64,000 bases of DNA, from contig CP154954.1 in assembly GCA_039621445.1 (NCBI GenBank), positions 34,073,737-34,137,736 on the forward strand. Direction: 5' to 3'. This document shows positions 1 through 9,392 of the stretch, piece by piece. The notes beneath the pieces are model-generated. The model had not been told where the DNA came from. It saw only the letters and a program-made list of their open reading frames with translations, and searched no databases. The position numbers were made by a program, and so were the translations under genes. The stretch comes from Euglena gracilis. Lineage: Eukaryota; Euglenida; Euglenophyceae; Euglenales. Within the stretch, counting starts at the first letter, position 1. Each line of letters begins with the position of its first letter.

Positions 1-60
1 GTGCACTCTAGGAGAAATTTCCACACAACCAACAACCAAACACAAAAGGAAATAACTGAA

Positions 61-460
61 ACCAAACTAACCACCACCCCCGCGCCTATGGCGCCCCCGC
101 CACTCAAGCCCCTATGGCACCCACCACCCCCTGCGCCTTTGGCGCCTCCCTGCGCATATTGTGCAAAGTGCGCATAGCACAGACGTTGCGCCTATGGCGC
201 CACCAACCCTCGCGCATAGCGCAAATCTTGCGCATAATGCCCCCCCTCCCCCGCGCTATATGGCGCCCCCAACCACCGCGCCTACAGCGCTGACACCCCC
301 GCGCATATTGCGCTCCCCACGCGCATAGCGCTCATCGCGTGCATATTGTTTTGCACACCGCGCATAGCGCACACCTCCCCACCCGCGCATATTGCGCAGC
401 CCGCAAACAAGATGCGCCCCCCCCCTCCCCTCACCCGTGCATAGCGCAAATCTCGCACAA
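61..460. repeat. GC-rich cluster of GCGC-N-GCGC mini-hairpins (E3 copy)
   Basis: A run of short inverted repeats such as gcgcctatggcgcc, gcgcatattgcgc and gcgcatagcgc is separated by C-rich spacers. Most units are a 4-6 bp stem with a 2-5 nt loop. The paralogous cluster in E2 is at 26565-26985. No function is known to me. It could be an RNA structural element of the genomic transcript or a mutational hotspot. Confidence 0.8.
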
Positions 461-776
461 TTGTGTATGTCTTACAAATGGGTATCTGCCCAACCCACCC
501 ATATTCTTTTGGGGATAAGTCCCAAAGATGTTTGTGTACATATTTCACAATGGCACTTTTGTTGTTGATTTGCAAACCACATGCTCAAAATGCAGATTTG
601 GTTTACTTAAGCAACAAAAGTGGCCATCCCCCCTTCTTTGACCACGAACTTGTTGGTCAAATCGGCGAAAACCAAAGGAGTTTTGATCATTCAAGCGCAC
701 AATTGCGCCAACCTCAAAGATATTTGCAGAAACACAAGGTGTGTGATAAGTTTTTGGGATACATTGCAAATACTGC

Positions 777-781
777 ATTTT
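777..781. repeat. Target-site duplication of E1, left copy (ATTTT)
   Basis: The five bases ATTTT precede the 5' LTR and recur at 32357-32361 directly after the 3' LTR. The uninterrupted paralogue in E2 (about 27283) has a single A plus T-run followed by 'cccatgaac', which confirms the empty site. Confidence 0.85.
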
Positions 782-1095
782 TGTGTACCAGGCGTATGCT
801 TCTGTCCCCTTCCGTTGAGGAAGTTAGGATGGAAGTAGATCCTATTAGGATCTTCTAATGGGTGCCCCTTCTCTCTCCACAGGTGGTATTCTTATTCTGT
901 TTGTCTTTCCTTTTCTCCGGACCGGACTTGGTTATCCAGTCCGTCCTCCCTGCATTGCTCTGTGCTTTGCTTCTTGGGAAGTGGGAAAAGGGTTTTTACT
1001 GTTACTCTGATTTTCAGTTCCCACGTAGGTGCGCCAAGGCGAAAGCGAAGGCTTTTGGGAATTGGGAAAGTGGAATTGGGAATCAGACGTACACT
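782..1095 (+). repeat. E1 5' LTR (family A, 314 bp)
   Basis: The LTR starts TGTGTACC and ends GTACACT, directly abutting the ATTTT target duplication on the left and the primer site on the right. It matches 32043-32356 except for about four substitutions (for example gtag/gcag near 837 and cacg/caag near 1023). It contains an 8-bp stem hairpin (agatccta/taggatct) and the motif cacaggtggtatt at 879-891, which is also present in the otherwise different LTR family B. I see no AATAAA. Confidence 0.88.
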
Positions 1096-1122
1096 TGGTA
1101 GCAGATTAGGTCACGATCCTAC
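1096..1122 (+). other. Primer-binding site, initiator tRNA-Met type (E1, LTR-proximal copy)
   Basis: It begins TGGTAGCAGA immediately after the LTR. Its reverse complement ends in CTGCTACCA, the 3' end expected of a eukaryotic initiator tRNA-Met. The complementarity appears to run on through a T-arm: stem TAGG/CCTA around a loop close to the initiator-type ATCGAAA. Related copies are at 12519-12543 (inverted) and 22231-22257. Confidence 0.75.
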
Positions 1123-1140
1123 ACATACAGCCCATACAGG

Positions 1141-1399
1141 ATAATACCGCGCGCACATCGCGATAATGCGGGTCGAGGATATCCTCGCCCGATTTCGCGG
1201 ATGGCGTTTGGGTTCCCACCAGTACATCATCGATGTACACCAGAGCAAACGGTACATCGCGCAAAACCCACTGGATCATGCGTTGAAACATGGCTGGGCC
1301 ATTCTTAACACCCATGGGGAGTACCGTCCATTGGTACACACCTTTGGATGTCATGAATGCCGTGTACGGTTGCGAATCAGGATGCAAATGCAAATGCAA
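1141..1399 (-). pseudogene. Reverse transcriptase, middle part (fingers/palm with YIDD), inverted fragment
   Basis: The minus-strand frame reads LHLHPDSQPYTAF, then a VLPMGVKNGPAMFQRM segment, then VYIDDVLVG. These are the RT motif after the 'GFHQ' block, the LPxG motif, and the catalytic YIDD box. It directly continues the RT ending at 5945, from which it is separated by the satellite block. Homology to RT fades near 1141; the sequence beyond is leader adjoining the plus-strand primer site. The rest of RT (thumb, connection) is on the opposite strand from 12554. Upstream codons next to the satellite junction include a stop, so no start is meaningful. Confidence 0.85.
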
Positions 1400-1406
1400 T
1401 CATCCC

Positions 1407-4400
1407 GATCGCCGACCTCTAGCCGGGGCAGAGCGCTCGTTTTTGGAGCGCCGGCGCAGCCGATTTCGGCCGAAAACGGCCGAAAAATGACGTTTTTCGG
1501 GGTGTTCGTGGTTTACGTGCTATTTTGCGCCTCCCGGGCGGTAACGGCTGCGTTTTACGCACGCCCACCGCGGGCAAAATTGCGCCTATCCGCCCGCCGC
1601 CCTTCGCAACAATTAGAGAAAGGATCGCCGACCTCTAGCTGGGGCAGAGCGCTCGTTTTTGGAGCGCCGGCGCAGCCGATTTCGGCCGAAAACGGCCGAA
1701 AAATGACGTTTTTCGGGGTGTTCGTGGTTTGCGTGCTATTTTGCGCCTCCCGGGCGGTAACGGCTGCGTTTTACGCACGCCCACCGCGGGCAAAATTGCG
1801 CCTACACACTTGCCGCCCTTCGCAACAACTAGGTAAAGGATCGCCGACCTCTAGCCGGGGCAGAGCGCTCGTTTTTGGAGCGCCGGCGCAGCCGATTTCG
1901 GCCGAAAACCGCCGAAAATGACGTTTTTCGGGGAGTTCGTGGTTTACGTGCTATTTTGCGCCTCCCGGGCGGTAACGGCTGCGTTTTACGCATCCCCGCC
2001 GCGGGCAAAATTGCGCCTATCCGCCCGCCGCCCTTCGCAACAATTAGGTAAAGGATCGCAAGACCTCTAGCCAGGGCAAAGCGCTCGTTTTTGGAGCGCC
2101 GGCGCAACCGATTTCGGCCGAAAACGGCCGAAAATTGACGTTTTTCGGGGTGTTCGTGGTTTACGTGCTATTTTTTGCCTCTCGGGCGTTAACGGCTCTA
2201 TTTTAAGCAACCCCGCCGCGGGCAAAATTGCGCCTATCCGCCCGCCGCCCTTCGCAACATTTAGGTAAAGGATCGCCGACCTCTAGCCAGGGCAAAGCGC
2301 TCGTTTTTGGAGCGCCGGCGCAGCCGATTTCGGCCGAAAACCGCCGAAAAATGACGTTTTTCGGGGTGTTCGTGGTTTACGTGCTATTTTGCGCCTCCCG
2401 GGCGGTAACGGCTGCGTTTTACGCACGCCCGCCGCGGGCAAAATTGCGCCTAACCGCCCGCCGCCCTTCGCAACAATTACGTAAAGGATCGCCGACCTCT
2501 AGCCGGGGCAGAGCGCTCGTTTTTGGAGCGCCGGCGCAGCCGATTTCGGCCGAAAACGGCCGAAAAATGACGTTTTTCGGGGTGTTCGTGGTTTACGTGC
2601 TATTTTGCGCCTCCCGGGCGGTAACGGCTGCGTTTTACGCACGCCCACCGCGGGCAAAATTGCGCCTATCCGCCCGCCGCCCTTCGCAACAATTAGGTAA
2701 AGGATCGCCGACCTCTAGCTGGGGCAGAGCGCTCGTTTTTGGACTGCCGGCGCAACCGATTTCGGCCGAAAACGGCTGAAAAATGACGTTTTTCGGGGTG
2801 TTCGTGGTTTATGTGCTATTTTGCGCCTCTCGGGCGGTAACGGCTCTGTTTTACGCAACCCCGCCGCGGGCAAATTTGCGCCTATCCGCCCGCCGCCCTT
2901 CGCAACAATTAGGTAAAGGATCGCCGACCTCTGGCCGGGGCAGAGCGCTTGTTTTTGGAGCGCCGGCGCAGCCGATTTCGGCCGAAAACGGCTGAAAAAT
3001 GACGTTTTTCGGGGTGTTCGTGGTTTATGTGCTATTTTGCGCCTCTCGGGCGGTAACGGCTCTGTTTTACGCAACCCCGCCGCGGGCAAATTTGCGCCTA
3101 TCCGCCCGCCGCCCTTCGCAACAAGCACGTAAAAGGACCGACCTCTTGCCAGGCAGAGCGCTCGTTTTTGGAGCGCCGGCGCAACCGATTTCCGCCGAAA
3201 ACGGCCGAAAAATGACGTTTTTCGGGGTGTTCGTGGTTTGCGTGCTATTTTGCGCCTCCCGGGCGGTAACGGCTGCGTTTTACGCACGCCCGCCGCGGGC
3301 AAAATTGCGCCTATCCGCCCGCCGCCCTTCGCAACAATTAGGTAAAGGATCGCAAGACCTCTAGCCAGGGCAAAGCGCTCGTTTTTGGAGCGCCGGCGCA
3401 GCCGATTTCGGCCGAAAACGGCCGAAAAATGACGTTTTCCGGGGTGTTCGTGGTTTGCGTGCTATTTTGCGCCTCTCGGGCGTTAACGGCTCTGTTTTAC
3501 GCAACCCCGGCGCGGGCAAAATTGCGCCTATCCGCCCGCCGCCCTTCGCAACAATTAGGTAAAGGATCGCCGACCTCTAGCCGGGGCAGAGCGCTCGTTT
3601 TTGGAGCGCCGGCGCAGCCGATTTCAGCCGAAAACCGCCGAAAAATGACGTTTTTCGGGGTGTTCGTGGTTTACGTGCTATGTTGCGCCTCTCGGGCGGT
3701 AACGGCTGCGTTTTACGCACGCCCGCCGCGGGCAAAATTGCGCCTATCCGCCCGCCGCCCTTCGCAACAATTAGGTAAAGGATCGCCGACCTCTAGCCGG
3801 GGCAGAGCGCTCGTTTTTGGAGCGCCGGCGCAGCCGATTTCGGCCGAAAACGGCCGAAAAATGACGTGTTTCGGGCTGTTCGTGGTTTACGTGCTATTTT
3901 GCGCCTCCCGGGCGGTAACGGCTGCGTTTTACGCACGCCCGCCGCGGGCAAAATTGCGCCTATCCGCCCGCCGCCCTTCGCAACAATTAGGTAAAGGATC
4001 GCCGACCTCTAGCTGGGGCAGAGCGCTCGTTTTTGGAGCGCCGGCGCAGCCGATTTCGGCCGAAAACGGCTGAAAAATGACGTTTTTCGGGGTGTTCGTG
4101 GTTTATGTGCTATTTTGCGCCTCTCGGGCGGTAACGGCTCTGTTTTACGCAACCCCGCCGCGGGAAAATTTGCGCCTATCCGCCCGCCGCCCTTCGCAAC
4201 AAGCAGGTAAAAGGACCGACCTCTTGCCGGGCAGAGCGCTCGTTTTGGAGCGCCGGCGCAACCGATTTCCGCCGAAAACGGCCGAAAAATGACGTTTTCC
4301 GGGGTGTTCGCGGTTTACGTGCTATTTTGCGCCTCCCGGGCGGTAACGGCTGCGTTTTACGCACGCCCGCCGCGGGCAAAATTGCGCCTATCCGCCCGCC

Positions 4401-5944
4401 GCCCTTCGCAACAATTAGGTAAAGGATCGCAAGACCTCTAGCCAGGGCAAAGCGCTCGTTTTTGGAGCGCCGGCGCAGCCGATTTCGGCCGAAAACGGCC
4501 GAAAAATGACGTTTTCTGGGGTGTTCGTGGTTTACGTGCTATTTTGCGCCTCTCGGGCGTTAACGGCTCTGTTTTACGCAACCCCGCCGCGGGCAAAATT
4601 GCGCCTATCCAGCCGCCGCCCTTCGCAACAATTAGGTAAAGGATCGCCGACCTCTAGCCGGGGCAGAGCGCTCGTTTTTGGAGCGCCGGATTTCAGCCGA
4701 AAACCGCCGAAAAATGACGTTTTTCGGGGTGTTCGTGGTTTACGTGCTATGTTGCGCCTCTCGGGCGGTAACGGCTGCGTTTTACGCACGCCCGCCGCGG
4801 GCAAAATTGCGCCTATCCGCCCGCCGCCCTTCACAACAATTAGGTAAAGGATCGCCGACCTCTAGCCGGGGCAGAGCGCTCGTTTTAGGAGCGCCGGCGC
4901 AGCCGATTTCGGCCGAAAACGGCCGAAAAATGACGTGTTTCGGGCTGTTCGTGGTTTACGTGCTATTTTGCGCCTCCCGGGCGGTAACGGCTGCGTTTTA
5001 CGCACGCCCGCCGCGGGCAAAACTGCGCCTATCCGCCCGCTGCCCTTCGCAACAATTAGGTAAAGGATCGCAAGACCTCTAGCCAGGGCAAAGCGCTCGT
5101 TTTTGGAGCGCCGGCGCAACCGATTTCGGCCGAAAACGGCCGAAAAATGACGTTTTCTGGGGTGTTCGTGGTTTACGTGCTATTTTGCGCCTCTCGGGCG
5201 TTAACGGCTCTGTTTTACGCAACCCCGCCGCGGGCAAAATTGCGCCTATCCGCCCGCCGCCCTTTGCAACAATTAGGTAAAGGATCGCCGACCTCTAGCC
5301 GGGGCAGAGCGCTCGTTTTTGGAGCGCCGGCGCAGCCGATTTCAGCCGAAAACCGCCGAAAAATGACGTTTTTCGGGGTGTTCGTGGTTTACGTGCTATG
5401 TTGCGCCTCCCGGGCGGTAACGGCTGCGTTTTACGCACGCCCGCCGCGGGCAAAATTGCGCCTATCCGCCCGCCGCCCTTCGCAACAATTAGGTAAAGGA
5501 TCGCCGACCTCTAGCCGGGGCAGAGCGCTCGTTTTAGGAGCGCCGGCGCAGCCTATTTCGGCCGAAAACGGCCGAAAAATGACGTGTTTCGGGCTGTTCG
5601 TGGTTTACGTGCTATTTTGCGCCTCCCGGGCGGTAACGGCTGCGTTTTACGCACGCCCGCCGCGGGCAAAATTGCGCCTATCCGCCCGCTGCCCTTCGCA
5701 ACAATTAGGTAAAGGATCGCAAGACCTCTAGCCAAGGCAAAGCGCTTGTTCTTGGAGCGCCGGCGCAACCGATTTCCGCCGAAAACGGCCGAAAATTGAC
5801 GTTTTTCGGGGTGTTCGTGGTTTATGTGCTATTTTGCGCCTCTCGGGCGTTAACGGCTCTGTTTTACGCAACCCCGCCGCGAGCAAAATTGCGCCTATCC
5901 GCCCGCCGCCCTTCGCAACAATTAGGTAAAGGATCGCCGACCTC
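1407..5944 (+). repeat. Satellite block (subtype A, about 21 units of 216 bp) inserted in the RT gene
   Basis: Tandem units of 216 bp are marked by gatcgccgacctctagcc, gcgccggcgc and cgtaaaacgc-type words. The block starts and ends with the same 13-mer gatcgccgacctc, so it holds a whole number of units (4538 bp, small deletions such as near 4688). Units differ consistently from the main array: 'gtgttcgtggtttacg' replaces 'gcgtccgttacttacg'. Some units carry a 'cgcaagacctc' variant at about 2056, 3349, 4428, 5068 and 5719, the last three spaced about three units apart, which indicates a higher-order repeat. Both flanks are RT codons. Confidence 0.92.
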
Positions 5945-8302
5945 CTGATGGAAACCGTCTTCCAGATCAAAGATTGACCACAACCGGTTATCCGATTGTT
6001 TTGTGATCAAATCCTCGATCAGCGGTAACGGGAAGGGGTCATCCTTCGTTTGGGAGTTCAAGTACCGGTAATCCAGCACTAGTCTCCACTTCTTCTGACC
6101 AGACTGGTCAGCGGGTTTGGGCACCACAAAAGCTTGTGATGTCCACTCGCTCTTGGAAGGGATAATCCACTTCCGCTGGATGAGCTTCTCAATCATCTCG
6201 TTGAGAGCCTGTTCGCGTTCACCCGAACAACGGAAGAATTTCCGGTGCATAGGTTTAGCGCCTACCTTGAGCTCGATTTTGCAAACACCGAACGGACCGC
6301 AAATCGCGGGGTCGATGTCGCAGGCGTAAACTGGATTATCCAGTACACCATGAAATTTGCGAGCAATTCGCGAACAATAATCAGCAGACTTGGGATGTTG
6401 GTCCGCACTCTCAATGACCGCAGAAATCTGTGTTGAGGGTGTGGCATCCCCACTGGTGCCAAGGTATCTTGACACACGCACATCGGATATTCCGAATGCG
6501 TCGAAGAAACAAACGCGAACAATGATTTCTTTGACAGGTGGTAATAATATACCACAAAAATCCTCAAATAGTGGTACATCAGCGGGTAAATCCCACCAAT
6601 GAAAACACACATGGGATAGTTGGTGAAACCAATCCGCATTCGGATTGACCGGTATGAGGAGAGCTCCTCGCGCTTCATCGCGGAGGATTTTCTCCACCGC
6701 ATCCGGGATAAGTTTTGGGGGAGGGTGCATCCATAGCACCGTATCACCCCAGAATTTAAAAAATGTGTTGGTATGTCGCGACCAATATCGCGACAAGCGC
6801 GCATGCGCTTTTGATAAAAACGCATCAATTTCCAACGACAAATCGAAGGAATCAGCCAAAGCCGCGATTTTGGAGAACCATTCCTCCAAAATACGGTATT
6901 GACCAAAATTAAATGCGTTCCATACGCGCATCGCGTATGTGTCGACCTGGTTCGCGGGTTGAAGAGCGGTAACGCAATTCAGGGATCCGCAAACATAGGT
7001 CAAGGGTGTGTCATCCACACTCCCAAGGGGCATTCCCAAGGGTTGATGGGTTGGATGGGTGCATACCCAGTCCATATCATGCCAGATGGAGGTGGGGGAG
7101 GTGTGTGACACGGATTTCGCGGTCCCAAACAACAAGGCAATACCCCGTTGTTGGAGCACTTGATGTACGGTCGCGCATTGCGATCCGCAACCAAGTGTAT
7201 GGTTACGCGAAATTGGGATTAGTGTTGGTGTTTGGACTAGACATCCACAATCGAAATCTGGCTGGGCGGAAATTCTCCTACAGTGCACACATTGGAAGGA
7301 AGTGTCGGAGTAGTGGTCCTGGTCGCGCATGTTGGTCTGGTGGGGGTGTGTGTAAAAGTTGGGATGCGCTGTTGTAGCTGCTGGGGGGTGTACAGATGTA
7401 TCTGAAAGCGATACATCTGGTGGAAAACGGGGTATTAGTGCAGCTGGGCGACTACTCGACACCGTTATAACTTCAGGCCTTTGGGCTTTCGTCTTGTAAC
7501 CCAGTGAAACGAGGGGGGTACCGCTACTCGCTTGCCCTGCCTCATGGGGAACGGAAGTTGGTGTGTCAATGGGCAGGGGGTGAACTTTCTCGGTACACCC
7601 GGTGTGGAAAACGTTGGTTGGTGTGGTTGGTAACGGGGTAAAAGTTTTCGAAAACGGTGTGGAAAAATTGGTGGCTATCGCGGTTGACGCCACAGGTGAT
7701 GAGGGTTTGGGGGGCAATGAGGAGAATGGTGATGTGCGCAAACCGTGGGAGTGGCAATCCACTACCAGCCGGTGCTGACGTAAAAAGGGGTATCCCAGGA
7801 TTACGTCAGAACCATGGATTCCGGATTCATATCCCCAGGTATCCGGAAAATTTTGCGGTTGGGGGGGGTGTGAGTGGTGCTTGGGGATGAGGGGTAGGAC
7901 AATGTCCAAAAAGCATCCCAAGTCACCACCGCACATGGGGGTGTTGTCAGCCGTCGTAATTTTGATCGGCTTCTTGGCTTGTACCAAGAGGGGGGTTGGT
8001 ATCAACCCGAACCGAAAAAGTAGTGCAATGCGACAACCAGTGTCAATGAGAATTTTGACTTTTGCACAAAAATTTTGGATTTTGATTTCCGCTTGGACCA
8101 AAAGTTCCATGGGGGGTAAGCAAAGTGAAGGGTCTGGCGAAAATGCGTTTTCTTGCCAGCTTTCCCATGAACCCTTTCCTACTTTGCACAACATTCCGAG
8201 CGGAAAGTTGGAGTGGGGGGTGGGGGACCCGAAAATTTTCCGGGTACCGACCAGAAAGGCAGATGGGCAGGGGGGGCAGGGTTGATCAGGTCCTACCTCC
8301 AT
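5945..8302 (-). pseudogene. Pol N-terminal half: aspartic protease, linker and RT N-terminus
   Basis: About 786 codons of retroelement sequence end at 5945, followed by 26 codons translated from satellite. The aspartic protease active site is ILIDTG with Asp at residue 87. The flap/C-terminal protease motif SDVILGYPFL follows at about residues 160-170. A long Pro/Ser/Thr-rich linker separates protease from RT. The RT N-terminus (about residues 680-786) shows the IPSKSEW..FVVPKP block, WRLVLDYRYLN, and SIFDLEDGFHQ. The frame is the same as that of the gag zinc-knuckle segment (8348-9382), with one TAG between them; the first ATG used here is 15 codons after that stop. It is broken by the satellite insertion. 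Confidence 0.88.
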
Positions 8303-8347
8303 CTGTTCATCAGCCCAGAGGTCCGTGCCCTCGGACCTCGGGCTCCC

Positions 8348-9382
8348 CTACTCCAGGTCCGAACCGGCCGAATAGCCGGCTATGGGCCTTTTAGATGTAT
8401 AAACCGATTTCAACGTGCGCACCGCCATGTGGGCCTCGTCGAAATCGGTATCCGTGGTCTCATCCCCCTCCCTGCCCGCAGCCGGGGTGTCATCCTCCAA
8501 ACAAGATATCTTGAAACCGACTTTATGGCGGTTGGAGGAGTGACCCTTGTCACCGTGATTCATACCGCGATGACGTTGGCCAGGGCGGGGAGAACGAGAA
8601 CGCGGACATTTGGATGGATGGTGATCACTCGATCCACAAAGCGAACACCGAGATTTGTGTCGCGAGGCTGGGTAAAGGGGGGATCGGTTTCCCGATTTCC
8701 CGTCAAACCGTCGTGGTGACCGGATATCCCGTCGACCATGACCGGTGTATCGGGGTTTTCCTGATGAGGATCGCGAAGAAGATGATCCGCTTCGCGAACG
8801 TGATCGCGATGTCTCGCGATGAGAATCACGCTTCTTGGCAGGGGCACCGGGTGACCTACCCCGAGGGGTACCGTGTTTCCGCTCATCGCGGAACGGGATC
8901 CGGGGGCTAATACCACCGGAACGGGGACCCGATGACCGTGAATTGCCCGATTGGCGTGAAAACGCGGAGGAACCCGGACCTCGTGATGAGGTCGAGCCTC
9001 GCGGACTCTGAATACGCTTACGCGCTTCAGGATTAGGACATTCCCGAGACATATGTCCCAATTTGTTACACAAAAAGCACACTTTATCCGTGGCTTGGTC
9101 CGAAGAACGCGGGTATCGCGTTTTCGATCCCGTGGTGGGTGAAGTGGGTGAAACCGGTGATTTTTGTAATGCGTTCACCGAACTAGCCGGTAATCCAGCG
9201 GTTGGGTGTGCGGTATACGCGGATTGAATCTGACCAAGAAGCTGTGATAGCTTCAGTTGCTTGGAAACATAATTCCAGCGTTGGTCAAGAGTCATTGCAT
9301 TACCCGCCAACTCCTCACGATGGATATCCTTGATGAGGCTAGGCGTGAAATGCATCAAAACAGCGTCAAACTCTTCTAGCAT
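8348..9382 (-). pseudogene. Gag C-terminal part: end of capsid and nucleocapsid with two zinc knuckles
   Basis: The frame begins with the end of the capsid-like domain (FDAVLMHF..IKDIHREEL..RWNYVSKQLKL) and is followed by two CX2CX4HX4C zinc knuckles, CFLC-NKLG-H-MSRE-C and CSLC-GSSD-H-HPSK-C, separated by an Arg/Ser-rich stretch typical of RNA-binding nucleocapsid. It ends in SDLE-TAG; the equivalent E2 gag ends SDFE-TGA, so the stop position is conserved. It was originally one protein with 9393-12329; two single-base deletions relative to E2 near 9365-9395 disrupt the join. Confidence 0.87.
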
Positions 9383-9392
9383 TTGCTTTCAC

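Larger units (their letters stand above)
1..781 (+). mobile_element. E3, internal non-coding part (left fragment of an interrupted LTR element)
   Basis: This stretch aligns along its length with 26511-27290 inside element E2. Shared landmarks are the 'accaacaaccaaacac' start, the GCGC-hairpin cluster, and the tail ending 'aaatactgcatttt'. It is therefore the internal non-coding region of an E2-family element whose 5' LTR and gag lie left of the window. It stops at 781 because E1 inserted here, and the rest of E3 resumes at 32362. The short reading frames in it are not conserved in E2 and I regard none as coding. Confidence 0.85.

Noticed and set aside
1166-1921. Plus-strand open frame across the RT fragment and satellite
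   Set aside because: Antisense to the RT fragment and then the satellite frame; a shadow.
6117-7377. Several plus-strand frames opposite pol
   Set aside because: They are antisense shadows of the minus-strand protease-RT gene and carry no recognisable motif.
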